Part shown: positions 20,141 through 30,630 of the stretch, in pieces
Numbering within the stretch: the first letter of the stretch is position 1
Layout of the letters: each line of letters starts with the position of its first letter
Source: CAWUJK01 sp963922865
GTDB lineage: Bacteria > Patescibacteriota > Gracilibacteria > BD1-5 > UBA6164
DNA: 41,301 nucleotides
Direction of reading: 5' to 3'
NCBI GenBank assembly: GCA_963922865.1
Contig: CAWUJK010000006.1
Coordinates: forward strand, 1-41,301
Notes under the pieces: generated by a model
What the model saw: the letters and a program-made list of their open reading frames with translations, nothing else
Database searches by the model: none
What the model was told of the DNA's origin: nothing
Program-made: the position numbers and the translations under genes

Positions 20141-20461
20141 TTAACAAGAACATCAACTACCACATCATCAAGGAGCACATCCTCCAGATCATTCTCCTCA
20201 TCCAATTATACTTACAAGCATGGATTTAATTTCTTCTTCACTTGGTGTTTGTCATTCAAAAATAATATCTTTAAAATCTATAGAGTCTTCTTCTATTATT
20301 AATGCTGGTTCAGCTTTAATTCACATTGTATTTTTTATTTTTGAATCGTTTGTTTGCTCTAACTCAATAAAATCGGTTAAACCTAATTCTTCAAGTGAGA
20401 CATTTAATACTTTAACTAAATCGCTTCTGCTTTTATCTTCTCAGTATATTATTATTTTCAT
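20141..20461 (-). CDS. Thioredoxin-fold protein lacking CxxC, with cysteine-rich tail
   Basis: 106 residues. The fold pattern is that of the small TM0996/MTH895-like family: MKIIIYGEDKSRSDLVKVLN, then EELGLTDFIELEQTND, then the cis-Pro strand IKAEPALIIEED and the last helix TPSEEEIKSMLVSI. Where relatives have GCPNC, this protein has GEDKSRS, so the redox pair is gone. In exchange there is a C-terminal tail of about 20 residues holding five cysteines (GCAPGGCGSGCSC), rich in UGA-coded glycine, which could bind a metal or carry the redox function. 49 bases downstream of rplY on the same strand, it is probably in its operon. A second, decayed copy lies at 6833-6931. Confidence 0.7.
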
Positions 20462-20510
20462 AAATATTTATTTAGGAATAAAATATTTTTTATTAAATCA
20501 AAGAATATAA

Positions 20511-21152
20511 TTATTTTTTTGTGTCTTTCTCATCATCTTTTTGCTCAGTTTTTTCTTCTTGTGATTCTTCCCCTATTGTTTCAATATCATCTTCTATTTT
20601 TTCCACTTTAGGTTTACTAGCTATTGCTATTACTTCATCTTCTTGGTTTGTTATTGTGATTCATTCTGGTACATTTATGTCTGATATTTTTATGTTATTA
20701 TCCATTTCTTTAAGTAAAGATAAATCAACATCAATCTCTTTAACTAGGTGTCTAGGTAAACAGCTTATTTCAACTTCTTTTTGTAACTCTTCTAATATAG
20801 CTCACTGCTTTACAGCACTTGATTCTCAAACGAAATTTAAGGAAACCTTTGTTGTAAGTTTTTCTCATCTTGTAAGGGCAAAAAAGTCTACATGCATAAA
20901 TTCGCCAGAAACTGGTTGTTTTTGATAATCATGAACTAATACTTCTATTTCTTTTTTACCTACTTTTAAGTCAATTATACTAGATTCACCAGTTTTTCTA
21001 AATAATTTTAAAAACTCAGAAGAATCAAGAGTTAAACTTATAGGTTCTTGATTTTTACCATAAACAATTCAAGGCAATTTTTTTTGCTTTCTTAGATGTT
21101 TACAGTTCTCATCTTTTGCTCTAATTTGAGCTTCAATACTAAAACTTGTCAT
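20511..21152 (-). CDS. rplY: 50S ribosomal protein bL25 (Ctc form)
   Basis: 213 residues. N-terminal 5S-rRNA-binding domain: IEAQIRAKDENCKHLRKQKK then LPGIVYGKNQEPISL, matching the family's R...GK.asRrLRr.g.iPavvYG. The following QKQPVSGEFMHVDFFALTRG is the conserved 'd.vrg.v.HvDF..v.'. The longer TL5/Ctc-type C-terminal domain is present, then an acidic, repetitive tail ending EEKTEQKDDEKDTKK. Binds 5S rRNA in the central protuberance. Its start ATG 21152 is followed by a standard beta strand, so no extension is needed. Confidence 0.9.
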
Positions 21153-21258
21153 AACATGTTTTTAATTTAATATAAAATATACAAAAACTCTATCTTTATT
21201 GTTTATGGAATTTTTGCAAGCTTATTCTATGCAAAAGGGAAAAATATGCAAAAGTTTT

Positions 21259-21837
21259 TTAGAAAGGTAGTTTTGTATTGCTCTTAGTTGATTCAAAACT
21301 TGAATTGTCTTTAGAATCATTTAAGTAAATACTATTTGTAGAGCTATTTTCGTTTTTTAATAAGATTCATCATATAAAAATTATAATTGAAGATATAATC
21401 AAAACTAAAATTCAAGCTCAATGATTTATTTGTGAACTAAACATTTTAAGTCACATCAAAACTCATAGATTACTTATTCATAAAATAAAAATCACCAAAG
21501 CAATAAATATTATTATTAAATAATCCCTAAATATAATATTTGTTGTTTTTTTTATTTTTTCTTTTTTATTTAGTGAAAACAGTAAAAACAGTATTAAAAA
21601 TAGCAGTATTGTTATTATTGATGCACTAAATATTGTAATATTGTTAAAAGCATTTGATGATAAAGATTTATCAGTAGACTCAATCCATCCCATAAACATA
21701 GAAAAATATGAAATCAAAACTCACATCAGTATAATTATTTTTGAAAAGCTAAAAGACTCTATCTTAAACCTAGTGTAGTTTATTAAATGTTTAAAAAAAT
21801 TTTTGATCTTTCTAGTTTTTACTCTGGAATTTTGCAT
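21259..21837 (-). CDS. Unrecognised membrane protein, about four helices
   Basis: 192 residues. Basic N-terminus, then hydrophobic segments at about 33-50 (IIILMGVLISYFSMFMG), 75-93 (TIFSASIITILLFLILFLLF), 112-125 (LIIIFIALVIFILG) and 145-162 (GAGILVLIISSIIIFIGG), ending in a Ser/Asn-rich polar tail. No family recognised. It precedes rplY on the same strand by 106 bases and could be read with it. A cation or lipid role would be a guess. Confidence 0.6.
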
Positions 21838-21931
21838 AAATTATGGATTATTTATAAAAATATTTAAGTATTAAAATTATTAATTTTTATTATTATATTA
21901 CTTATTTTTTTAAAAAGTAAAGAATAAAATA

Positions 21932-21959
21932 TTTACTATTTTTTAAAATACTTTATAAT
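21932..21959 (+). promoter_or_regulatory. Predicted promoter of the pilin-like operon
   Basis: TTTACT (21932-21937), 16 bp, TATAAT (21954-21959), 29 bases before ATG 21989. Confidence 0.5.
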
Positions 21960-21988
21960 GTTTTAGAATTTTTAAAGAATATATTTTT

Positions 21989-22234
21989 ATGAAAAAAAAG
22001 AAAAAAATTAAAAATACATTTTTTGAGTTTAGTTTTTTGTTTTTTTCTTTTGTAGCCTCTTTTTTTAGAAGTATAAAGCTTTTTGTGGGAAATAAAAAAA
22101 TTAAGGCTAACTTATTTTTTGATATACTAGACTTTATTTTTAAAATATGGCCTAAATATTTTTGGCAAGCACCAAGTTTTTATAAAATATTTTCTTTTCC
22201 TTGAGATTTACTTAGATTTATATTTAAAAGATAA
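21989..22234 (+). CDS. Small aromatic-rich protein heading the pilin-like operon
   Basis: 81 residues, starting MKKKKKIKNTFFEFSF. Two amphipathic hydrophobic stretches (FSFLFFSFVASFF and ANLFFDILDFIFKIWPKYFW) are rich in Phe and Lys, which suggests a peripheral or membrane-inserted protein. No family recognised. It stops 8 bases before the prepilin ATG, so they share a transcript. Confidence 0.6.
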
Positions 22235-22242
22235 AATCAAAT

Positions 22243-23376
22243 ATGAATAAAAATTGATTTACATTAATTGAAATAATGATATGAATTTTAGTTAGTTCTA
22301 TTATACTTATAATTTGATTTCAAGCTGTTAGTTCTGTACTTGTTTGAAAAGTAAAACTTATTGAAGAAACAAATATAGAAAAAGAAAGTTTTTCTTTTAT
22401 GCAAAAATTTTTTGAGGAAATAAAGGCTTGATGACTTATTGATTATGAAGAATATTTTAATAGAAAAGTGGTATGAAACAATAGTTATTCTTCATGACAT
22501 TTTGATAAAAAAACATGATTTTGAAATTTTTGAGTAAACTGAGTCTTATGAACTAATAACTATGGAGATTGATTTTATTATTGTAGAAGCTGAAATTGAA
22601 TTAAAATGAGTTGAACATGATGTATAAATAATTTTAATACAACACAATGAAATGTTTCTTCTAAGCCACAAAGGTATGGTCAGTATAGTTTTCAATTTAT
22701 AGATTATAATTCAAATTATGATGAAGATTTAGGAGATGAAGATGGAAAAAATGGAATTATTTGAGATGATGATGATGAGTATTTATGAGTTTGACCAAAA
22801 GTTTTTGATCTAAGTAAAAATATAAAAGAGTTATACTTGATTTGAGCAAATAAAAAAAGTAGAACTTTATTTAGATGGACAGTCAAACAAGATCCTTATA
22901 TAGATAATCCTAACTATGTTTGTAATAGCAGTGATTGAATAAATTTTACTTGAAGTGGTTGTTTATGAACAATAGAATTTTTGAAATTAGAATGAAAAGA
23001 TTGGTGATTAGATCATGATATTTTAAATTCTGATAAAACAGGACAATACGACTGAGTAATAGATACTTGGCTTATAGACAAAGATTTCTCTTCTATAAAA
23101 TGAAAAACAAACAGAGTTGTTGCTTGAAGTGATAATGAGAATTACCGGCTTTCCTTATTTCCAGAATCTATAAATGTAAAATCATTTGATATAAGAGCTT
23201 ATCCAGACCAAAATCTTAAAGATGCATGGAAACAAACGGGGATAGATATCTCTCCTTATGTCAGACTTAATATGGTTTTAACTCCTAGCTTTAAAGTGAA
23301 GAGAAAAATAAAATGAAAAATACCTGAATTTAATCTTAGTACAACAATAAACCTAACAGATATGTTTAGTAAATAA
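22243..23376 (+). CDS. Type IV prepilin-like protein
   Basis: 377 residues. The N-terminus MNKNGFTLIEIMIGILVSSI is a type IV prepilin leader: prepilin peptidase would cut after Gly5, leaving Phe+1 and Glu+5. A hydrophobic alpha helix follows. The Gly at the cut is encoded by UGA. The mature part is long for a major pilin and holds an acidic patch (NYDEDLGDEDGKN, IIGDDDDEY) and paired cysteines (YYCRSGNG, GTGCINNF; YVCNSSDG, GSGCLG) that could form disulfides. Size suggests a minor pilin or a tip-like protein. It is followed, 46 bases on, by a PilX-like gene. Confidence 0.8.
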
Positions 23377-23422
23377 ATTTTTTCAAGACTTTTGGTAAAT
23401 TTTAAAATTATATTATTAAATT

Positions 23423-24280
23423 ATGAAAAAAAATAGTAAATGATTATCTCTTGTAATATCTATATCCATAAGTTTGATTATGGGGCTTTTAGCTCTATAC
23501 ATATTAGAATATATGATTCCTTTTTCAAAAAATACTAAAAATATAGAACATAGTGTTTCAGCTTATTATATGGCAGACTCTGCTATAGAGGATTCTCTTT
23601 ATTCTATTATATGAAAAAAACTGATCTTTGAAAAAACTGATACTTTAGATATGACTAAAGCTAGAGATTATTCTATTTCTATGAATGCTAAATGAAAATC
23701 ATTACCTACTCCTTGAGAATGAAATAGTGAATTTAATAAAAATTATAATAGAATAAAAATTTGAGAACCTATACAACTAGAAATCTGAGATAATATGATA
23801 ACTAATATATCAAACTTCAAACTTAATTTTAGAGTTCCTAAAATAAATATTAACTCTAGCACTACTCTTTCTTGATGAGAATTAAAAATAATTAATTGGC
23901 AATTATCATGAAATAATAATATTTTAAATGCTTATAATACTCAAATAGCTTATGAAGATATTTGATCAACTATAAGTTTAGATGATAAGCAGTGAAGAAA
24001 ATTAGATGATACTGTTGAGTCTTTTTGAGATTTTTACTCAAATAATTGTGGTTCTTGAAATTCTTGTATATTAAAAATGTCAGTAATAAATAAATTAGAA
24101 TTAAGTGATTCTACAATTATACCTTACTTAGAATGGAATATAAAACTAGACCAAGAAATACCTCTTAGGTATAGGGTAATAGATACTATTTGAAGGTCTT
24201 ATTGATTTAGAAAAACTTTAAGGATTAAGATAGCTCAACAAACTGTAAATGAAGCATATGATTTTGCTGTTTTTCAATAG
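23423..24280 (+). CDS. PilX-like type IV pilus accessory protein
   Basis: 285 residues. N-terminal KGLSLVISISISLIMGLLAL, one membrane helix, then SVSAYYMADSAIEDSLYSII: this is the arrangement of PilX_N proteins ('G..L...l..l.....l.......s........a....A.agie.a'). No classical F+1/E+5 prepilin site is present, again like PilX. The rest is a periplasm/cell-surface domain with no cysteines except NNCGSGNSCIL. It probably assists pilus assembly with the preceding prepilin. No terminator is visible before the convergent dnaN. Confidence 0.7.
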
Positions 24281-24348
24281 TTAATTTTTATATAATAAAT
24301 ATTGTATTAAAACTCTTCTTGATTTTCATTTTGTAGATTATTAATTTT

Positions 24349-25473
24349 TTATATTTTAAGTGGCATTATTATATGTGTAAAATTTGAGTTTTGTTTTTCT
24401 TTTTCTGGGTCAACTAGAGGGGTTATTAGTATAGGTGCTAGGGCTGACTCAAAACTTATAGATATATGTGTTGTATCTATAACGCCTAATACTTCAAGAA
24501 AATAGACTGAGTTTATTCATATTATATTGTCTTCTCATTCTACTGCTCAAACTAATTTTGTCTCTCATTCTCAAATTTGTGTTTCATTTGTTTCTAAAAC
24601 TATTCAGTTCTCATTACTGAAACTCATTTTTATTGAATAATTAGTTTCACGACTTAAAAGATTTATTTTTTTAAGCGCTTGTATTAAATCTATTCTATTT
24701 ATTTCTGATTTTGTAGAGTGAGATTTTGGGAAAAATCAAGCATAATCAGGAAATTTTCCGTTTAACAACCTAGAGTAAAATTTTGTATTTTGGGAAAAAA
24801 ATGCTAATCAAAGATTTCAGGAAACTATTCTAACATCTTCATCTGATTTTACTATACTTCTTATTTCTCCTGCTGTTTTGCTTGGTATTATTCAATTGAA
24901 GCTTGAATTGTTTTCTGTATTTAAACTTGTTTTATATTCACTCAATCTAAAACTGTCAGTGGACGCAAATATAGCCTCATTTTTCTTGATATTAACAAGT
25001 ATTCACGCTAGCGTAGGTCTTATATTTCATTCTGCTGCGGAAAATAATGTTTTACGAATAGATTCTATTAAAACTTCTCATTTTATTTTTAGTGATACCT
25101 CTTCTTTTATGCTTGGAATTAGAGGGAAATCTTCACTTGGAGTTCATTTAATTTTTATTTTAGAGCTTTGTGATGTTACTTCTATATTATCTTTTTTTAG
25201 TAAAATTTCTACCTCATCATCCAATACGAGATTTATATAACTAGTAAATAATTTTGAAGGTATACAATAAGATCATTCAGATGTTATTTCTATGTTATCT
25301 TTCAAGCTATACTCTATTGCTGTTTCTAGGTTATTTGAGGTCAATACAACATTGTCAAAATTTACTTTTAACATTATGTTTTCAAGTATAGGTGTAGTTG
25401 TTATAGATGCTACAGCGTGGTTTACTATATCAAGTCATTTTTTTAACTCTAGAGTTTTTATCTTGAATTTCAT
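24349..25473 (-). CDS. dnaN: DNA polymerase III subunit beta (sliding clamp)
   Basis: 374 residues, the standard length. Three repeated clamp domains can be followed: MKFKIKTLELKKGLDIVNHA at the start, the middle PTLAGILVNIKKNEAIFAST (family 'Rp.l.Gv.l......l..vaTD..rL'), then SFRLSEYKTSL. The C-terminus THIIMPLKI ends with the typical '-h.imPmr.'. The clamp rings DNA and tethers the polymerase. No dnaA or recF is adjacent. rsmG lies 91 bases upstream on the same strand. Confidence 0.95.
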
Positions 25474-25563
25474 TTTTTGAAATATTTAAATAAATATTAT
25501 TATTATTTTTACTTAAAAAAGTTTATTTTTCAAGACCTTTAAAAATTTTATGTTAAAAAGTTA

Positions 25564-26277
25564 CTAAACTATTGGTTTAGAGTTTGGTATTCATACTTTT
25601 CTAGGGTATTTTTTGTTTGTGGTTTTTAATTTTTCTATAAAAACTATTACTCTTTTTTGACCTTGTATTTCATAGTTTTTAACTTTTAATATTTTTGCAT
25701 TTAGCTTGGTGAGAGCTTTTTTTATGGATTTTAATTCTTCTTTATCTTCCAATTTGTATGCGCAAAAAATAGCTCCTACTTTCATTAATGGAATAGCGTA
25801 TTCTAATAAAACTGGAAAATATGCTGTAGCTCTACTAACCACATAATCATAATTTTCTCTATGTATTATATTTTGACCTAATTCTTCAGCTCTTGCATTT
25901 ATTGTTTTTACATTTTTAAGTCATAATTTTTGCACAAACTCTTTTACTGCTTTTAATTTTTTTCATACTGAATCTATTCAAATAAACTCTACTTTGTTAT
26001 TTATTATTGATAATGGAATTAAGGGAAATCATCAACCTGTACCTAGATCTAAAACTGTTGCTTTTTGCTCAAATTCTAGAAAAATATTTAAAATTACTGA
26101 ATCTAAAAAGTGTTTTAATATTATATCTTTTTCTTCTCTTATTGAAGAGAGATTTATTTTTCAATTTTTTTCCATAAATATTTGCAAAAAGTTTGCAAAT
26201 ATTTCTAATTCTTTTTCTTCTAGCTCTATATCATATTTTGAGAATATATTTTTTACTTTTTTTATTTTTTCTTGCAT
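25564..26277 (-). CDS. rsmG: 16S rRNA m7G527 methyltransferase RsmG
   Basis: 237 residues. KNGKINLSSIREEKDIILKH FLDS is the conserved N-terminal part (family 'wN..~NLt.i...e.....H~~DSl'), followed by SAM motif I as TVLDLGTGGGFPLIPLSI, the ribose-binding acid in VEFIGIDSVGKKLKAVKEF, and the RsmG motif NYDYVVSRATAYF (V-S-R-A). The end KYPRKVGIPNSKPIV matches 'yPR..G.p.k.Pl'. Modifies G527 of 16S rRNA in the decoding region. The glycine-rich SAM loop uses UGA for some glycines. dnaN follows it. Confidence 0.95.
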
Positions 26278-26406
26278 TTGTTTATCAAAAATTAAAATAG
26301 CATTTTAATAAAAATTATTATAAATTTTAATTTAATTGCAAATGAAACTTTATTTTTTCTTTTTTAGTGCTATTATATACTAAAGTATTTTTTTAAAAAT
26401 TTTAGT

Positions 26407-27444
26407 ATGTTTAAAAAAACTATAGCTTTGACTTGATGATCTACTTGAGGACATGTTTTTCCTTTATTGAGTCTATATAACTATTTACTTGAAAGTGAAC
26501 ATTACAAATTTGTATGGTTTTGAGAATATGATAGTTTAGAAGAAAAAATGGCTAAAAATTATAATATTTTATTTCATGATATTAGTTCTTGAAAGATAAG
26601 AAGGTATTTTGATTTTAGAAATTTTTATGAACCTCTTAAAAACCTTACTTGAATAATCGAGTCACTTTTTTTTATAAAAAAATGTAGTGTTGATATAGTT
26701 TTTTCTAAGTGATGATATGTTTCCTTGCCTACTGCTATTTGAGCTAAAATAATGTGAAAAAAGCTTTTTATACATGAATCAGATACTGTTTTTTGACTTT
26801 CTAATAAGCTTGTTTCAAAAATGGCAGATAAAATTTTTTATGGTTTTGAAAATGATAAAATAGATAATGTTAAACATGTATTTACATGACAAATTCTTAA
26901 CCCTGAGCTTTTAGACTCAATAAATAATTTAGATTTGAAAGATAATAAAGTTCAAAAGGTTTTAGTTGTTGGCTGAAGCCAATGATCAAAAAAGATATTT
27001 GAGACTCTTTTGTCAATATTACCAGATTTAGATTTTCTTGATTTTCAAGTTATTCTTGGAGATAAAAATACATCTTTTAAAGATGATTTTCAGAAATTTA
27101 AAAATGTTAAAACTTATGATTTTGTCTCACAAAAAAATTTATGAGTTATTTTAAAGGATTCAGATATTGCCATAACTAGGGCTTGAGCTACTTCTTTGTA
27201 TGAACAAAATGTTTTTGGACTTCATTCTATAATAATTCCCATATCTTCTAGTGCTTGAGATCATCAAGTTGAAAATGCGCTTTATTTTAAAAAGCATTTT
27301 GAAAGTGATGTTATCTATGAGGATGAGAACTTACCCTTAAACTTGAAAGACAAACTTATAAAATATAGGGATTTGAGAAAAGTTTGACTAAGGTTAGATA
27401 AGTTTTATAAAGCTCTTAAAGTCATTGAAGCGAATATAAAATAA
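26407..27444 (+). CDS. murG: MurG-like UDP-GlcNAc transferase
   Basis: 345 residues, near the usual 355. N-terminal loop ALTGGSTGGHVFPLLSLYNY is the MurG G-loop 1. DIVFSKGGYVSLPTAIGAKI and KLFIHESDTVFGLSNK match loop 2 and the acceptor-site H-E region. Then VLVVGGSQGSKKIFETLL and IAITRAGATSLYE are the donor-site motifs. It transfers GlcNAc to lipid I to make lipid II on the inner membrane face. Together with the CHAP hydrolase and FtsE it indicates a peptidoglycan wall. No other mur genes adjoin. Many of its glycines are UGA. Confidence 0.93.
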
Positions 27445-27486
27445 ACATTTTTTTTGAGCTAAAATTATGTTTAATTCAACTTATTT

Positions 27487-27522
27487 ATAACTCTTATTTT
27501 ATATTGATAAGAGTTATTTTTT
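27487..27522 (+). terminator. Terminator after murG
   Basis: ATAACTCTTAT (27487-27497) and ATAAGAGTTAT (27507-27517) form an 11-bp stem followed by Ts, 43 bases after the murG stop. Confidence 0.8.
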
Positions 27523-27539
27523 AAAATTGTATTATTTTT

Positions 27540-27568
27540 TTGACATGATTTTTTTAATATGTTATCAT
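27540..27568 (+). promoter_or_regulatory. Predicted promoter of the VTC-domain gene
   Basis: TTGACA (27540-27545), 17 bp, TATCAT (27563-27568), 64 bases before the ATG. Confidence 0.55.
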
Positions 27569-27632
27569 TTATTAGGTTCAAAGGTTTTATAAAAAATTAA
27601 ATCAACATATTATATTTTTAAAACAAAAAAAA

Positions 27633-28508
27633 ATGGAAATAAATTTTAAGGAGATCGTAAAAGATTTTGATAGTTTAAATTTAACAGAACTAAATTCTAG
27701 TGCTAGTTTTTTAAAGAGGATAGATAGGAAATTTTTGCTTACAAATCAAGAGTTTAAGGAAGTTTTAAAAGATTTAAAAAAAGATTTTAAAGTTCTTGAG
27801 ATAGCTAATAAAAGAGTTTTTAATTATGATAATGTTTATATGGATACTGATGATCATACTTTTTATAAATGGCATCAAGATGGTATGAATTCTAGAACAA
27901 AAATAAGAACAAGACTTTATAAGGATTCTGATTTAGCTTTTTTTGAATACAAGCATAAAGTTGATTGAGTTACTAGAAAATATAGATATGAATTTCCTAG
28001 TGTAGAGCATTGAAAAATGACAAAAGGTAAGAAAAGATTTTTTGAGTGAGTTTGGCAATCAATATATGAATGAGAAAAAGTTCCTAAAATAACTCCTGCT
28101 ATAAAAACAAAATATAAAAGGATTACTTTAGTTTCTAAGGTTTGAGAAGAAAGACTTACTATCGATTTTGAAGTAAAAACTCAAAATCTTAGAAATTCTA
28201 AACAAAATGAAGTTGATTTAAAAAATTTAGTTATAGTTGAAAGTAAAACTTTAAATAAAAATTGTAAAAGTTTGGAAGTAATGAAATCTCATGATATCAA
28301 GAAAGCAAAAGCTTGTAGTAAATATTCTCTTTGAGTTGTATATGCTGGTTTAGCTGAAAAATATGATCATTTTGCTGAAACTATGCAAAAAATTAAAGAG
28401 GTTAGGTTTAGTAGTTTAAAAAATAGAAAAAGAAAGCAAAATGTTACTAGTTTTTGAAATATTAATCAATTTATCAAAAAACCTATCGTTGTAAATTGTG
28501 TAAATTAG
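27633..28508 (+). CDS. VTC-domain (polyphosphate polymerase-type) protein
   Basis: 291 residues. It matches the VTC/triphosphate-tunnel fold: FLKRIDRKFLLTNQEFKEVL, then RVFNYDNVYMDTDDHTFYK, then KIRTRLYKDSDLAFFEYKHK, in which Arg and Lys residues alternate on strands lining the tunnel, and KYRYEFPSV. A C-terminal helical part and a basic tail (LKNRKRKQNVTSFG) follow. Relatives make or cut inorganic polyphosphate, but many bacterial ones are untested. The usual neighbours (a DUF4956 membrane protein, CotH) are missing. It stands alone with its own promoter and terminator. Confidence 0.85.
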
Positions 28509-28546
28509 CTATAAAAAATGACTCTATAAGAGTCATTTTTTATAGC
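28508..28546. terminator. Strong bidirectional terminator
   Basis: GCTATAAAAAATGACTCT (28508-28525) and AGAGTCATTTTTTATAGC (28529-28546) are perfect 18-bp complements with a 3-base loop. It starts inside the VTC stop codon and sits between convergent genes. Confidence 0.9.
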
Positions 28547-28570
28547 TTCATAATCAAAATTTGATTTTTT

Positions 28571-30535
28571 TTAATTTATAGATAAGTCATCATTAATAAT
28601 TCTTTTGGTGTTATCTTTTACCAATTTTGCTAGTTCAGGATTTACATCTCTTAGTCAAGTATATCAATATTGGTAATTAGTCTCAAGAAAATAAAGTTCT
28701 ATTTCAGAGTTATCTTTATTCCAAGATGGTACTATATCAATAGCAAAATCTCTAGGAGTACCTAACTTTTCTTCATCATCATAAAAAGAGTAAATCTTAT
28801 CTGCTAGCTGTTTTGCTTTTAGATAAACAGTATTTTCCATGTCTTTTGCTTTTGACTCAATTTCAGGATCAGTAATATCTTCTGGTAAATTTTTTTTATA
28901 TATATTTTTGAGTGTAGATGAAAGCTCTCCTCATTTTCCTCAAAGTGATATGTTTGCACTAACAGAATTTGTTGATAATTTTGAATATCAGTTTATTTCA
29001 AATTCATCATTTATTCTTTGACATATTAATCTGAATTCAACAATATTTCATTTTATAGTTTCATATGGGATAGCTTCTTCTATAATTGGGTTATTAATTT
29101 CTTTAAGTAATTCTATTAAAAATGCTTTTATTTCAAAATTATTATTATAATACGCTTTCATATTTTTTTTATTGTCATAATAAGTGCTAAAAGCTTCTTT
29201 TTTATCACAATCTGTATCGTACATAGTTCTAATAATTTTTTCTAAGGCATTTCTTTTATCATTGATTGATTTTTTCTTCTCATATATAAATTTTCTAAAA
29301 TTAAATGAGTCACTTTCTATATAATTTCAATTTTCAGTTTTTTTAATTCTTATGATTGAGTATCCTCATCAACTTCTAGCACTTTTTATGTATAAATCAT
29401 TTGGATGTCAAAGTATTAATTCTGCAATTTTGTCAACTAGTTTAATATCATATTCTTTTTCAATATTTCATACTTTAGTACAAGTAAATCATTTTTCACA
29501 TAATTTAGAAATAAAATCTATCAAGCGCTCTTTGTTATCTTTTAAATGTTTTGTTTCTTCATCTGCTTCTTTTACAATATTATTTTCAGAATTTATGGTA
29601 AATCATGTTTTATTTGTTCTTACTCTAAACCCTTCTTTCATGTTCTCTAATATAAATGAGTATTCCTCTTCTTCTCCTATTTTTGAAATTATATCATCAT
29701 AGGGAAAATTTATTAAATTCTCGGGTTTAAAATTAATATATAGGCTTTGTTTATTTTGGAATAACTTTCTTATATCTAATTGAGATGTTGACTTTAAAAT
29801 ACCACTTTGTTTATTTATTTGATTTTGTACAGTTTTATCATAAGGTCATGATTCTATCTCGCTTTTATATGATCTTTCTCTTTTTATTTCATCCGAAAGT
29901 ATATCTTTAGATTTTAGTTTGTAATAAGATTTTGGCTGTTCTCTATCAAATAATCATAAATAACAAGTTCTATCATTAATACTTTTTTCTATACCACCAT
30001 TATATTCACTGTTTTCTTTTTTTATATAATCAGTTATATCTCTTATCAATGGATTATTAACTTCCTTTATTACAGGTATACTATCAATATTAATTCCAAA
30101 ATTAAATAAATTAGTTTGTTTGTATGATAAAGCATATATTCTTTGTTTTATACCTTCAGTATAATCAAATATAGAATCTAAAACATCTCCTTGAATAGGA
30201 GTTCATTTTATTGTTTTTTTTATAACTCTACTATTTGGTGAGGGGGCATTAAGAATGGCAGTAATAAGTATTTCTTCAGGTAATGGTTTTTTTACTTTTA
30301 TTTCTTGATCATTTGAAGGGTATATTATATGTCTTAGAGCTTCTGAATCTACAATTTTTCTATTGAATAATCTTCTCCAAGCTCATACATTTACTAAATC
30401 ACCTACGATTTCTTCTATTAATTCTGGATTGTTAATCAATTCTTCATCAAATATAACATTTTTGTTATTATTTTCATTAAATACTGATAAACCTCTTTTT
30501 ACAAGTTTTTCTATGTCTTCATCAAAACGATTCAT
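28571..30535 (-). CDS. ATP-grasp domain protein (654 aa)
   Basis: 654 residues. The N-terminal 370 or so are unrecognised and mixed helical (DEDIEKLVKRGLSVFNENNN). The C-terminal half is ATP-grasp: DLYIKSARSGGGYSIIRIKK (the phosphate-binding Lys and Gly-rich loop), NNPIIEEAIPY and NIVEFRLICQRINDEFEING, SVSANISLGGKGGELSST, then the metal-binding FAIDIVP and IELYFLETNYQYGYTGLRD. Enzymes of this fold join a carboxylate to an amine or thiol using ATP. The substrate is unknown. I chose ATG 30535: a longer TTG start at 30592 would overlap the promoter -10/-35 region. It uses many ordinary GGT/GGA glycine codons beside UGA. Confidence 0.7.
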
Positions 30536-30571
30536 ATATTTTAAATTATATAATAAATTATATAAAGTTTC

Positions 30572-30599
30572 ATTATATTGTATTTTGTGCAAATGTCAA
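30572..30599 (-). promoter_or_regulatory. Predicted promoter of the ATP-grasp gene
   Basis: On the minus strand: TTGACA (30599-30594), 16 bp, TATAAT (30577-30572), both perfect consensus. The ATG follows 36 bases later. This placement decides the start of the ATP-grasp gene. Confidence 0.75.
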
Positions 30600-30630
30600 T
30601 ACTACTATTTTAGATTTTTTTATTATCTTA

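Noticed and set aside
30536..30592. Longer TTG start for the ATP-grasp protein
   Set aside because: It would place the start codon inside a perfect TTGACA-N16-TATAAT promoter, so transcripts would begin after it.
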